From Symsagittifera roscoffensis (Eukaryota > Xenacoelomorpha > Acoela > Convolutidae): a DNA stretch of 64,000 nucleotides. Where the stretch lies: positions 74,578,349 to 74,642,348 of the forward strand of contig NC_087062.1 in NCBI RefSeq assembly GCF_963678635.1, written 5' to 3'. The position numbers and the translations under genes were made by a program. This document shows positions 13,521 through 27,678 of the stretch, piece after piece; position 1 is the stretch's first letter; every line of letters begins with the position of its first letter. Below the pieces are notes generated by a model. It saw only the letters and a list, made by a program, of their open reading frames with translations. It ran no database searches and was not told where the DNA came from.

Positions 13521-16100
13521 TCGCGGAAGTTTCGGGTGGCTTCGTTGACTTGGGGCATAAAACTAGAATTGGGGGTCTTGGGTTTCTCTTTTTAAGCTTC
13601 CCGCAACTAGCCCTAAATCATTCTAAATTTTAGTCCCGTTAATACCGCTAGTTGCCTTGTTCTGAAAGGGCCATTGAAACTTTCGGGTACTTTGTCGTTT
13701 GCCCCCGGGGCTTGAGGGGCCCCTTACTTTGATGGCCGGGTCAAATCATCTCTAGTACAACCCTTTTAGTACCAAGTTTCATAGCATAAGTTTCCTCTCT
13801 TCCATTTGAGGGGGTTCGCTGATTTTTTTTCTGGCAGAGGAGGAGCTATCTTTTGAAAAACTCAAATATCTTCGTCTTCTCAAATTTTTTGTTTGCTGTA
13901 CTACTTACTCTAGTCTGATTGAACTGCTATTAAAAAATCATTCTCCAAACTAAGCTGAACCCAAAAATTACCAAGTCTAATTTGAGTAAAACCTACTGCT
14001 CCAATGTTGCAATGTAGAAACTAGACCACTGTCAGCTCCTGCTTCTGTTCCCAATAAACAAGTTTTCTTTTCCTGCCAAAAACTAGTAAGGTGACCAAAA
14101 CTCCTTATCCGGGTTTAGGCAGGGGATTAGGCAACTTTCTGGTGTTTATCCCGAGATTTTCTATGCAACTTTGTGGTTGTACGGCTCAAGGGTCATCTTA
14201 AAGTAATCCGGTGTTCACGCGGATTCACATTTCCTCGAACCTTATTTTCTTTCCATTTTTTTGTAGTGACTATTTCTCATTTGCAGTTGGGCTGGGGAAT
14301 ACGCCACTTTCCGGTGTTAATCCTGTTTTTTCTTATGCAATTTTGGGGCCATAACGCCCAATTGTCCATTTAAGGTCATTCAGGAGTCACACGGGGTCAA
14401 GCATCTTCGGACAGTTTCAGAGTCACATGGCGTCTCCAATTCCCAGTTTCATTCATATCCCATTAAAACATCCCATGTTATCCCGTTTCTAAGGTCCATT
14501 TTTAACATTCCCGTGAAAAAAATTTTAACAAGGGAATCAGTCGCCGGATGCGTTTTACTCACAGGAATCTTTTTTCTAATTCTTGTTGCCGCAATAAAAC
14601 CAATATACCTTCGCTGTTTATTTTGCTTGAATTGATATTTTCCTGATACAAACCTCCAAGTTTCAACTGCTTGAGTTCATTGGGGCTCAGAGAACAAAAC
14701 AGCTTTCCGAAGTAAGTTTTGGCTTTGTTTACTTAGGGCATAAAACCAGAAGTGGGGTCCTGGGGTTCTAATTTTAAGCTTCCCTCAACTAGGCCTACAA
14801 CATACTGATATTTGATCCAGTTAATGTCGCTCGTCGCCGAGTGCTGATAAGGCTATTTAGATTTCTCGGTACGTTGATAATTTGCCCTCGATGGGTCCCA
14901 GCACTCGCGTTTTTGGTATGCCTTGGTCAAATCATCTCTACTACCACCCTTCCAGTACCGAGTTTCTTGGCATTAGCTTACTCAGTTCCCATTTGTGGGG
15001 TTCGCTGATTTTGCTGTTTTTCTATTTTATGGCATAGGTTGGGTGTTTTTTTTCGAAGATTCAATTTATTGTGGACTCAGCACTTTGTTTACTCTACTGC
15101 TTAAATTAACCTGATTGAATTGCTATTAAAAGATCTTTCTCCAGGCTAGGCTGAACCCAAAAATTACCACGTCCACTTCGAATTAACTCTACTGCTCCAA
15201 ATTTGCAATATAGAAGCTATGGCCCTATCAGATTCTGCTTCAGTTCCAAATACACGAAATTCCTCACCAAATTTTTAAGGTGATCAAATCTCATTTCCAG
15301 CGGTCGGGCAGGGGAATAGGCCACTTTCTGGTGTTCATCCCGAGATTTTCTTTGTGGTAATAACTCCCAAAACTCACTTTAAGGTGATACGGTGCTCAAC
15401 CGGGGTCAAAATTCTTAGAACTTTGTATTTCTCTCCATTTATTAGTGAGTTGACCAATTCTTTTTTCCAGGAGTTGGGCTGGGGAATCTGCCACTTTCTG
15501 GTGTTAATCCTGTTTTTTTTAATGCAATTTTGGGATCATAACGCCCGAATATTAATTTAAGGTCATCAAGGGGTCACTCAGGTCAAACATTTTCGGATAT
15601 CTCCAGAATCTCATAGGGTCTTCACTATCACTTTTCATTCACATCCCAATAAAATTTCCCAATTTATCTCATTTCTAAGGTCCATTTTTACATTTCCCAG
15701 GAAAAAGTATTAGCAGCGGAAGGAATTTTTTTTGCTATTTTCATTTATTTTCTAGTGCCAGAACAAAACCAGCAAGCACTAGCTCGAAACTTTGCGTAAA
15801 TTGATTTTTTTCCTGTCTAAGCGGAAGTTGATTTAACGCTAGTATCTTCCGATGCAACCGTTGGAAAAGATTCAAATTTAAACATCAGATGTATCTTGCC
15901 TTTACCTATCATACCTCTAAATTTCAGCCGCTTGAGTTCATTGGGTTACAGAGAACGGCTTCCACTATTTAAGGGTGGCTTAGTTTTTTAGGGCATAAAA
16001 CAGAAGTGGGGAACCTGGGTTTCTAAATTTAAGCTTACCTCAATTAGGACGACACTTTACAAATATTTGATCCCGGTAATGCCGCTATTTGCCGAGTTCT
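13521..16100 (+). repeat. Divergent epsilon monomer and beta-related monomer
   Basis: Recognisably the same satellite but the most diverged block of the array. Examples are 'gaaagggccattgaaacttt' (13,656), 'cccccggggcttgagg', and a head at 14,845 reading 'gataaggctatttagatttc'. The second half (about 14,845-16,100) grades into a beta-like monomer with a deletion at about 15,725, where most of the segment between 'agcggaag' and 'tttgctattttcattt' is missing. Confidence 0.75.
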
Positions 16101-18126
16101 GATAGGGCCACTTACAATTCTCGGAGATCTTTATCATTTGCCGCTCCCATTGGGTCTAAATAGTGCTGTTTTTTGTGTGCCCGGGTCAAATCATCTCTGG
16201 TACCGTCCTTCTAGTACCGAGTTTCATGACATTAGCTTCCTCAGTTCCCATTTCATTGAGGGGGTTCGCTGATTTCGTTGTTTTTCTATTTTCTGGCATA
16301 CGTTGGGTTATCTTTTTGAATATTCAAACTTTCATGGGCTCAAAACTTTGTTTGCTAAACTACTTAACTTAGTCTGATCGAGTTTCTGTTCAAAGATTAT
16401 CCTCCAAGCTTAGATGAGCCCAAAAACTACTAAGTTCACTTTGAATTACTTTTACTGCTCCAATGTTGCAATGTAGAAACTATATCACAATCAGTTTCTA
16501 CTTCAGTTCCAAATATACAAATTTCCTACCAAAAGGTAAGGTGACCAATTTTCATTTCCAAGGGTTGGGCAGGGGAACACGCCAGTTTCCGGTATTAATC
16601 CCGAGATTTGCTATGCAAGTTTGTGGTCATAGCGCTGAAAGGTCATCTTTAGGATATCTGTTGCTCACTCGGGGCCAAACTTCCTCGGACCTTAAAGCTC
16701 TCCCAAATTATTTGTAAGGTGACCAATTCTCCTTTCCAGGAGTTGGGCTTCGGAATACGCCTTTTTGCGGAAGTAATCCTGTTTTTTATGCAATTTTCGG
16801 GCCATAATGCCCAATTGTTATATTAAGGTCATTCAGGGGTCACTCAGGGTCAAGCATCTTCGGACAGGTTCAGAGTCAAATGGGGTCTTCAATACCAAGT
16901 TTCATTCATATCCCATTAAAACATTCCAAGTTATTCCATTTCTAAGGTCCATTTTACAATTCCCGGGAAAAACGTTTTATCACCGAAAAAAGTCGAAAGA
17001 TGCGTTTTACTCACAGGAAATTTATTTTGGGGTTTGCATCCAATTACTTTGGCCGCAGTAAAACAAGAATACAATCCGTGATTATTTTGCTTAAACTGTC
17101 ATTTTCCTGCCTAACCGGAAGATTATTTAATGCTAATAGTTTCCGATGCATTCGTTGAAAATATCTCAAATTAAAATACCAGATGTATCTTGCCCCTACC
17201 AATCATACCTCGAAATTTCAGCTGCTTGTGTTTGTTGGGACCCACAAAAACGACTTCCGGTAGTTAGGGTTGGCCTCAATTATTTAGGACATATAACCAG
17301 AAGTAGGGGTCCTGGGGTTCTAAGAAGAAGCTTCCCTCAACTAGGCCTGCAAAATACTAAATTTTGATCCGGTTAAGGCCGTTTGTTGTCGACTCCTGAT
17401 AGGGCTCTTTACACTTCCCTGGAATTTCATCAATTGCCCTCCATAGGGTTGAGGGGTCCCGTTTTTCGTATTCCATGGTCAATTCATCTCTAGTACCGTC
17501 CTTCTACTACCGAGGCAATACTTTCATGGCATTAGCTTCTTCAGTTCCCACTTGTGGGGGTTCGAATTTTGTTGTTTTGGTTTTTTCTGGAATAGCATGG
17601 GGTATCTCTTTGAAGAACAAATTATCTTAAATAATTAGATCAATCTCCGAGGTAAGCTGATCCCAAAGCTCATCCATTCTACTTTGAATTAACTCTTCTG
17701 CTACAATATTGCAATGTAGAAGCCATACATCTATCAGCTTCCGCTTCAATTCCCAATACATAAGTTTCCTCCCAAAAATCGATAAAGTGACCAATTCTCT
17801 TATCTAGGGGTTGGGCAGTGGAAGACGTCACTTTCAAGTGTTAACCTCGAGACTTTCTATGTAGTTTTGAGGTCTTAACGCTCAAAGCTCATTTGAAGGT
17901 CATTCCGTGGTCATCGGGGTTCAGGGTACCATTGGGTCCTCACTATCAAATTGTATTCAGATCCCATCAAAACATCCCAATTTAGCCCATTTTTACTGTC
18001 CATTTCTACTTTTCCCGGGTAAAAAGTTGTAACAACGGAAGCAATCGCCGGATGCCTTTTACTCACAAGGGTTTTTTCGGGCTTTGCATTTAATTTTTAT
18101 TTTGCAAAAAACGAGCATGCACTTTT
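16101..18126 (+). repeat. Gamma and full-length alpha monomers
   Basis: Gamma 16,101-17,397 followed by an alpha with its complete head (17,398 on, 'gatagggctctttacacttc'). The alpha breaks off at about 18,126: 'gcatgcacttttc' joins to 'acgcccaattgtcatatt', which is the middle of a beta subrepeat. Confidence 0.8.
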
Positions 18127-20994
18127 CACGCCCAATTGTCATATTAAAGTCATTCAGGGGTCACTCGGAGTCAAGCATCTTCGGGCATCTTCAAAATATT
18201 ATAGGGTCTTCATCAATTTTCATTCATTCATATCACAACAAAACTTCCCAATTTATCCCATTTCTAAGGTTCATTTTTAAAATTCCCAGGAAAAAGTTTT
18301 AACAGCGGAAGAAACGTCGGATGCGTTTTTTTCACAGGGGTATTATTTCGGGATTTTCAGTTATTTTCTATTGCCACAAAAAAAACAGCAAGCAACAGCT
18401 CAAAAATTAGCGTAAATCGATATTTTCCTGTCTAAGCGAAAGTTTACTTAACGCTAGTATCTTCCGATGCAACCGTTGGAAAAGATTCAAACTGAAATAT
18501 CAGATGTATCTTGCCTTTACCTATCATATCTCCAAAATTCAGCCGCTTGAGTTCAATGGCTTACAGAGAACGGATTCCGTTCAAGTATTTAGGGATAGCT
18601 TTGCTTACTTAGGGCATAAAACAGAAGTGGGGTACCTGGGTTTGTAAATTTAAGCTTACCTCAATTAGGACGACACTTTACAAATATTTGATCCCCAAAA
18701 TGCCGCTATACACCGAGTTATGATAGGTCCATTTTTTCAATTCCCGGGAAAACAAATTTATCATCGGAAAAAGTCGAAAGATTCGTTTTACTCACAGGAA
18801 TCTTATTTTGGAGTTTGCATCCAATTATTTTGGCCGCAATAAAACAATATACAATCGCTGAAATCGTCATTTTCCTGTGTAAGCGGAAGTTTATTTAATG
18901 CTAATATGTTCCGATGCATTCGTTGGAAATGTCTCAAAATAAAACACCAAATTATCTCTTGCCCTTACCTATCATACCTCCAAATTTCAGCTGCTTGTGT
19001 TTATTAGGGCCTACAAAAACGACTTCCGGTAGTTAGGGTTGGCTTTAAATAATTAGGACATATAACCAGAAGTGAGGGTCCTGGGGTTCTAAAAAGAAGC
19101 TTCCCTCAACTAGGCCTGCAACATACTAAAATTTGATCCAGCTAAGGCCATGGCATTACCTTCTTCAGTTCCCATTTGTGGGGGTTCGATTTTTTTTTCT
19201 TCTGGAATAGCATGGGGTATCTCTTTGAAGAACAAATCATCTTAAATAAATAGATCATTCTCCGAGGTAAGCTGATCCCAAAGCTCATCCATTCTACTTT
19301 GAATTAACTCTACTGCTCCAATGTTGCAATGCAGAAGCTATACATCAATCAGTTTCTACTTCAGTTCCAAATAAACAAATTTCCTACCAAAAGATAAGGT
19401 GACCAATTTTAATTTCCAGGGGTTGGACAGGGGAACACGCCAGTTTCCGGTATTAATCCCGAGATTTGCTATGCAAGTTTGTGGTCATAGCGCTGAAAGG
19501 TCATTTTTAGGATATCTGTTGCTCACTCGGGGCCAAACTTCCTCGGACCTTAAAGCTCTCCCCAATTATTTGTAAGGTGACCAATTCTCCTTTCCAGGAG
19601 TTGGGCTTCGGAATACGCCTTTTGCGGAAGTATTCCTGTTTTTTTTTTATGCAATTTTCCCGCCATAATGCCCAATTGTCATATTAAGGTCATTCAGGGG
19701 TCACTCAGGGTCAAGCATCTTTGGACAGGTTCAGAGTCAAATGGGGTCTTCAGTATCAAGTTTCATTCATATCCCATTAGACCAAGTTATTCCATTTCTA
19801 AGGTCCATTTTACAATTTCCGGGAAAAAAGTTTTATCACCGAAAAAAGTCGAAAGATGCGTTTTACTCACAGGAACCTTATTTTGTGGTTTGCATCCAAT
19901 TATTTTGGCCGCAGTAAAACAAATATACAATCCGTGATTATTTTGCTTAAACTGTCATTTTCCTGCCTAACCGGAAGATTATTTAATGCTAAAATGTTCC
20001 GATGCATTCGTTGAAATGTCTCAAATTAAAACACCAGATGTATCTTGCCCCTTCCTATCATACCTCCAAATTTCAGCTAGTTGTGTCGCTATCAATTTTT
20101 GCTTCAGTTCCGAATACACGAAATTCCTCCCCGCATTTTTAAAGTGAGGAATTCTCATTTTCAAGGGTTGGGCAGGGGAATAGGCCACTTTCCGTTGTTA
20201 GTCCGAGATTTTCTATGCAACTTTGTGGTCATAACTCCCAAAACTCACCTTAAGGTGATCCGGTGCCCACCCGGGGTCAAATTCTTAGAACTTTATAATT
20301 CTCGCCATTTATTAGTAAGATGACCAATTATCTTTTCCAGGAGTTGGGCTGAGGAATACGCCACTTTCCGGTGTTACTCCTTTTTTTTGCAATTTTTGGG
20401 CCATAACGCCCAATTGTCATTTAAGGTCATTCAGGGGTCTCTCGGAGTCAAGCATCTTCGGACATCTTCAAAATCTCATAGGGTCTTTATCAATTTTCAT
20501 TCATATCACAACAAAACTTCCGAATTTATCCCATTTCTAAGGTTCATTTTTACATTTCCCAGGAAAAAGTATTAACAGCGGAAGAAACGTCGGATTCGTT
20601 TTTTTCACAGGGGTATTATTTCGCGATTTTCATTTATTTTCTATTGCCACAAAAAAACCAGCAAGCACTAGCTCAAAATTTTGCGTATATCGATATTTTC
20701 CTGTCTAAGCGGAAGTTTATTTAACGCTAGTATCTTCCGATGCAACCGTTGGAAAAGATTCAAGCTGAAACATCAGATGTATCTTGCCTTTACCCATCAT
20801 ATCTCCATATTTCAGCCGCTTGAGTTCAATGGATTACAGAGAACGGCTTCCCTTCAAGTATTTAAGGGTGGCTTTGCTTACTTAGGGCATAAAACAGAGG
20901 TGGGGTACCTGGGTTTGTAAATTTCAGCTTACCTCAATTAGGACGACACTTTTCAAATATTTGATCCCGGTAATGCCGCTATACGCCGAGTTAT
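18127..20994 (+). repeat. Mosaic of short monomer fragments
   Basis: A run of partial monomers with at least four joints. Beta tail begins at about 18,127. At about 18,730 a gamma head jumps to a gamma tail ('gataggtccattttttcaat'). A truncated alpha starts at about 19,150 and switches to gamma at about 19,350 ('ctatacatcaatcagtttct'). At about 20,077 gamma switches to beta ('tttcagctagttgtgtcgct'). This is the most rearranged part of the array. Confidence 0.75.
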
Positions 20995-23900
20995 GATAGG
21001 GCCACTTACGATTCCCAAGGATCTTTATGATTTGCTCCCATTGGATCTAAATAGTACTGTTTTTTGTGTGCCCGGGTCAAATCATCTCTGGTACCGCCCT
21101 TCTAGTACCGACTTTCATAGCATTAGCTTCCTCAGTTCCCATTTAAGGGAGTTCGCTGATTTCTTTTTATTTTCTGGAATACGTTGATTATCTTTTCGAA
21201 TATTCAAAATATCATGGGCTCGAAACTTTGTTTGCTGTACTACTTACTTAGTCTGATCGTATTCCTATTCAAAGATTACTCTCCAAGCTTAGATGAGCCC
21301 AAAAATTACCAAGTTCAATTGAATTCTTTTACTGCTCCAATGTTGCAATGAAGAAATTATATCGCTATCAGCTTCTGCTTCAATTTCAAGTATACAAAAT
21401 TCTGCCAAAAGGTAAGGTGACCAATTCTCATTTCCAGTGGCTGGGCAGGGGAACAAGACTGTTTCCGGTGTTAATCCCGAGATTTTCTATGCAATTTTGT
21501 GGTCATAGCGCTCTAAGATCACATTTAGGAAAACTGTTGCTCACTCAGGGGCCAAACTTCCTCGGACCTTAAAGTTCTCCCCAATTATTTGTAAGGTGAC
21601 CAATTCTCCTTTCCAGGAGTTGGGCTTCGGAATACGCCACTTTGCGGAAGTAATCCTGTTTTTTATGCAATTTTCGGGCCATAACGCCCAATTGTCATAT
21701 TAACGTCATTCAGGGGTCACTCGGAGTCAAGCATCTTCGGACAAGTTCAAATTCACATGAGGTCTTCAAAACCAAGTTTCATTCATATCCCATTAAAACA
21801 TTCCAAGTTAATCCATTTCTAAGGTCCATTTTTACAATTCCCGGGACAAAAAATTTTACACAGGAAAAAGTCGAAAGATGCGTTTTACTCACAGGAATCT
21901 TATTTTGGGGTTTGCATCCAATTATTTTGGCCGCAATAAAAGTTTATTCAATGCTATTATGTTCCGATGCATTCGTTGGAAATGTCTCAAAATAGAACAC
22001 CAAATATATCTTGCCCTTACCTATCATACCTTCAAATTTCAGCTGCTTGTGTTTATTGGGGCCTATAAAAACGACTTCCGGTAGTTAGGGTTGGCTTTAA
22101 TTAATTAGTACATATAACCAGAAGTAAGAGTCCTGGGGTTCTAAAAAGAATATTTCCTCAACTAGGCCTGCAACATACTAAAATTTGATCCGGCTAAGGC
22201 CATGGCATTGCCTTCTTCAGTTCCCATTTGTGAGGGTCCGAATTTTGTTGTTTCGTTTTTTTTTCTGGAATAGCATGGGGTATCTCTTTGAAGAACAAAT
22301 CATTTTAAATAAATAGATCGTTCTCCGAGGTAAGCTGGTCCCAAAGCTCATCCATTCTACTTTGAATTAACTCTACTGCTCCAATGTTGCAATGTAGAAA
22401 CTATACATCTATCAGCTTCCGCTTCAATTCCCAATACATAAGTTTCCTCCCAAAAATCGTTAAAGTGACCAATTCTCTTATCTAGGGGTTGGGCAGTGGA
22501 AGACGTCACTTTCAGGTGTTAACCTCGAAATTTTCTATGTAATTTTGTGGTCTTAACGCCCAAAGCTCATTTGAAGGTCATTCCGTGGTCATCGGGGTTA
22601 AACACCCTCGGATAGGTCAGGGTACCATTGGGTCCTCTCTATCAATTTTTTTTCATATCCCATCAAAATTTCCCAAGTTAGCCCATTTCTACTGTCCATT
22701 TCTACATTTCCCCGGTAAAAGGTTGTAACAACGGAAGCAATCGCCGGATGCCTTTTACAAGGGTTTTTTCGGGCTTTGCATTTAATTTTTATTTTGCAAA
22801 AAACCAGCATGCACTTGCATGTTATTTCGCGTAAATTTATATGTTCCTGTCTAATGTGGTGTTTTTTAATGCTAGTATGTTTCAATGCAACCGTTGGATT
22901 TGATTTAAAATCAAACACTAGATGTATCTGGCCACTACCTGTCGTACCTCCAAGATTCAGCTGCCTCCATTCATTGGGGTCTGAAAAACGACTTCCGGAA
23001 ATCAGGAGTGGTTTTGCTACATAGAGCATAAAACTAGAAGTGAGTTCCTGGTTTTTCTGAATTTAACCTTCACTCAATTTGGCCTAAAACATACTAAAAT
23101 TTAAATTCGTACATGCCGCTAGTTGCCAAGTTTTGATAGGGCCATTTAGCCTCCCGGGGACGAAGTCCTCTTTCTTATAACCGAATCAAATCATCTCTAG
23201 TAACGCCCTTCTAGTGCCGAGTTTCATGGCATTAGCTTTCTCATTTCCCATTTCGGGGGGGGGGGGGGGAAGGGAGGGTTTTGTTTGCCGATTTTTCGTT
23301 TTTTTGTTTTCTGGCATAGGTTGGGCTCTCTCATCGAAGGTTCAAATTTTTTCGGACTCGACACTTTGTTTGCTGTACTACTTAACTTAGTCTGATCGAA
23401 ACTCTATTCAAAGATCATTCTCCAAGCTGAGATGAGCCCAAAATTACCAAGTTCACTTTGAACTAACTCTACTTTTCCAAATTTGCAATATAGAAGCTGT
23501 GTCGCTATCAATTTTTGCTTCAGTTCGGAACACACGAAATTCCTCCCCGCATTTTTAAGGTGATCAATTCCCATTTTCAAGGGTTGGGCAGGGGAATAGG
23601 TCACTTTCCGTTGTTAATCCCGAAATTTTCTATTCAACTTTGTGGTCTTAACTGCCAAAACTCACCTTAAGGTGATCCGGGGCTCACCCGGGGTCAAAAT
23701 TCTTAGAACTTTATAATTATCGCCATTTATTAGTGAGATGACCATTTCTCTTTTCCAGGAGTTGGGCTGAGGAATATGCCACTTTCAGGCGTTACTCCTT
23801 TTTTTTGCAATTTTCGGGCCATAACGCCCAATTGTCATATTATGGTCATTCAGGGGTCTCTCGGAGTCAAGCATCTTCGGACATCTTCAAAATCTCATAG

Positions 23901-25364
23901 GGTCTTTATCAATTTTCATTCATATCACAATAAAACTTCCCAATTTATCTCATTTCTAAGGTTCATTCTTACATTTCCCAGAAAAAAGTATTAACAGCGG
24001 AAGAAACGTCGGATGCGTTTTTTTCACAGGGGTATTATTTCGCGATTTTCATTTATTTTCTATTGCCACAAAAAAACCAGCAAGCACAAGCTCAAAATTT
24101 GAGTAAATCGATATTTTCCTGTCTAAGCGGAAGTTTATTTAACGCTAGTATCTTCCGATGCAACCGTTGGAAAAGATTCAAACTGAAACATCAGATGTAT
24201 CTTGCCTTTACCTATCATATCTCCGAATTTCAGCCGCTAGAGTTCATTGGCTTACAGAGTACGGCTTCCCTTCAAGTATTTAGGGGTGGCTTTACTTACT
24301 TAGGGCATAAAACAGAAGTGTGGTACCTGGGTTTCTAAATTTAAGCTTACCTCAATTAGGACGACACTTTACAAATATTTGATACCGGTAATGCCGCCAT
24401 ACGCCGAGTTATGATAGGGCCACTTACGATTCCCGGGGATCTTTATGATTCGCTCCCATTGGATCTAAATAGTACTGTTTTTTGTGTGCCCGGGTCAAAT
24501 CATCTCTAGTACCGCCCTTCTAGTGCCGAGTTTCATGGCATTAGCTTTCTCATTTCCAGTTTCGGGGGGGGGGGGGGGGAGGGGTTTGTTTGTCGATTTT
24601 TCGTTTTTTTGTTTTCTGGCATATGTTGGGCTCTCTCATCGAAGGTTCAAATTACTTCGGACTCGACACTTTGTTTGCTGTACTACTTAACTTAGTCTGA
24701 TCGAAACTCAATTCAAAGATCATTCTCCAAGCTTAGATGAGCCCAAAATTACCAAGTTCACTTTGAACTAACTCTACTATTCCAAATTTGCAAAATAGAA
24801 GCTTTGTTGCTATCAATTTTTGCTTAGTTCCGAATACACGAAATTCCTCCCCGAATTTTTAAGGCTATCAATTCTCATTTCCAAGGGTTGGGCAGGGGAA
24901 TAGGCCACTTTCCGTTGTTAATCCCTCATTTTCTATGCAACTTTGTGGTCATAACTGCCAAAACTCACCTTAAGGTGATCCAGGGCTCACCCGGGGTCAA
25001 AACTCTTAGAACTTTATAATTCTCGCCATTTGTTAGTGAGATGACTAATTCTCTTTTCCAGGAGTTGGGCTGAGGAATACGCCACTTTCCGGCGTTACTC
25101 CTTTTTTGCAATTTTCGGGCTATAACGCCCAATTGTCATATTAAGGTCATTCAGGGGTCACTCGAGTCAAGCATCTTCGGACATCTTCAAAATCTCATAG
25201 GGTCTTCATCAATTATCATTCATATCACAACAATAGGGTGGCTTAGCTTACTTAGGGCATAAAATAGAAGTGGGGGTCTTGGGTTTCTAAATTTAAGCTT
25301 ACCTCAATTAGGAGGACACTTTACAAATATTTGATCCCGGTAATGCCGCTATTTGCCGAGTTCT
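20995..25364 (+). repeat. Gamma, alpha, beta and gamma/beta chimeric monomers
   Basis: Gamma 20,995-22,201 with an internal deletion at about 21,938. Truncated alpha 22,202-23,134. Beta 23,135-24,412. Then a chimera: a gamma head (24,413) that becomes beta at about 24,510 at the shared 'tcaaatcatctct' block and so acquires a poly-G tract. A further joint at about 25,233 ('cacaacaatagggtggctta') deletes most of a beta tail. Confidence 0.75.
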
Positions 25365-27678
25365 GATAGGGCCACTTACGATTCCCGGAGATCTTTATCA
25401 TTTGCTCCCATTGGATCTAAATAGTACTGTTTTTTGTGTGCCCATGTCAAATCATCTCTGGTAACGCCCTTCTAGTACCGAGTTTCATGGCATTAGCTTC
25501 CTCAGTTCCCATTTGAGGGAGTTCGCTGATTTCGTTGTTTTTCTAGTTTCCGGTACACGTTGGGTTATTTTTTCGAATACTCAAACTATCATGGGCTCGA
25601 AACTTTGTTTGCTGTACTACTTACTTAGTCTGATCGTATTCCTATTCAAAGATTACTCTCCAAGCTTAGATGAGCCCAAAAATTACCAAATTCACTTGAA
25701 TTATTTTACTGCTCCAATGTTGCAATGTAGAAATTATATCGCTTTCAGCTTCTGCTTCAATTTCAAGTATACAATTTTCTGCCAAAAAGTAAGGTGACCA
25801 ATTCTCGTTTCCAGGGGTTGGGCAGGGGAACAAGCCAGTTTCTGCTGTTAATCCCGAGATTTTCTATGCAACTTTGTGGTCATAGCGCTCAAAGATCACT
25901 TTTAGGAAATCTGTTGCTCACTCAGGGGCCAAATTTTCTCGTGCCTTAAAGTTCTCCCCAATTATTTGTAAGGTGACCAATTCTCCTTTCCAGGAGTTGG
26001 GCTTCGGAATACGCCACTTTGCGGAAGTAATCCTGTTTTTTATGCAATTTTCGGGCCATAACGCCCAATTGTCATATTAACGTCATTCAGGGGTCACTCG
26101 GAGTCAAGCATCTTCGGACAAGTTCAAATTCACATGAGGTCTTCAAAACCAAGTTTCATTCATATCCCATTAAAACATTCCAAGTTAATCCATTTCTATG
26201 GTCCATTTTTACAATTCCCGGGACAAAAAATTTACACCGGAAAAAGTCGAAAGATGCGTTTTACTCACAGGAATCTTATTTTGGGGTTTGCATCCAATTG
26301 TTTTGGCCGCAATTAAACAAATATACAATCGCTGATTATTTTGCTTAAACTGTCATTTTCCTGCCTAAGCGGAAGTTTATTCAATGCTAATATGTTCCGA
26401 TGAATTCGTTGGAAATGTCTCAAAATAAAACACCAAATGTATCTTGCCCTTACCTATCATACCTCCAAATTTCAGCTGCTTGTGTTTGTTGGGGCCTATA
26501 AAAACAACTTCCGGTAGTTAGGGTTGGCATTAATTACTTAGGACATATAACCAGAAGTTGTTTTTCTGTTTTTCTGTAGTCTGATTGAATTTCTACTAAT
26601 TTATCTTTCTCCAAGCTAAGCTGAGCCCAATAATTACCCTGTCCACTTTGAAAAAATTCTACTGCTCCAATGTTGCACTGTAGAAACTATATCGCAATCA
26701 GCTTCTGCTTTAGTTCCTAATATGCAAGTTACCTCCCAACAATTAGTCAGTTGACCAACTCTCACTTCCAGGGAGTGGCGGGAGAGTACGCCACTTTCCG
26801 GTGTCAATCCCGAGGTTTTCTATGCAAACTTGAAATCATCATGCACAAAGGTCACCTTAAGGTTATCCAGGGGTCATCCGGGGTCAAAATTTCTCGGAGC
26901 GGTTCAGGGTGCCATGGGATCCTGATCTAGTTTCCTTCATATCCCATTAATACTTTCCAAGTTAATCCATTTCTAAGGTCCATTTTGACTTTTCCCGGAA
27001 AAAAGTATTAACACCGGAAGAAGTTGCCGGATTCGTTTTTTTACAAGGAGTCTTTTTTGGGTTTTTAATCTAATTTTAATTGGCGTAATAAAATCAATAT
27101 GCCCTCACCCGATAATTTTGTGTAAACCGATAATTTCTTGTCTAAGGGGGTGGTTTTTTAATGCTAATATCTTCAAATGAAACCTTTGAAACTGATTCAA
27201 ATTAAAACAAGAGATGTAGCTTGCCACTCCCTATCATCCCTACAAGTTTAGCCGCCTACGATCATTTGAGTCATAAAAACAACTTTGTTTATTTAGGGCA
27301 ATAAACCAGAAGTGGGGGTCCTGGGGTTCTAAATTTATGCTATCCTCAACAAGGCCTAAAACATACTAAACTTTGATCCCGTTATTGCGCTGGTTGCCGA
27401 GTTCTGATAGTGCCTTTTAATCTTCCGGGGACTGTTATCGTTTGCCCCCATGGGTCTGAGAGGTCCCATTTTTTGTATGCACAGGTCAAATCATCTCTAC
27501 TACCTCACTTCTAGTTCCGAGATTCATGGCATTCATTTCTTCATTTTCATTGGAGGGGGGGGGGGGGGGGGGGCGATTGCCGATTTTGATGTTTTCATAT
27601 TTTCTGGCATAGGATGGACTATCTCTTCAAAGATTTAACCTATTTTGGGCTCGAAATTTTGTTTGCTGTACTACTTAA
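25365..27678 (+). repeat. Gamma joined to first delta monomer
   Basis: Gamma 25,365 to about 26,556, then a joint ('accagaagttgtttttctg') into delta-type sequence. Delta is recognised by 'accctgtccactttgaaa', 'tgttgcactgtagaaac', 'caactctcacttccaggg' and a head at 27,406 reading 'gatagtgccttttaatcttc'. It carries the longest G run of the array (27,555-27,573) and stops at about 27,678, where the captured flank begins. Confidence 0.8.
27555..27573 (+). repeat. Poly-G tract (19 G) in delta monomer
   Basis: Nineteen G between 'cattgga' and 'cgattgccgattt'. The equivalent terminal delta site at 45,241-45,255 has fifteen G, while the delta near 35,563 has only an interrupted short run. Confidence 0.85.
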
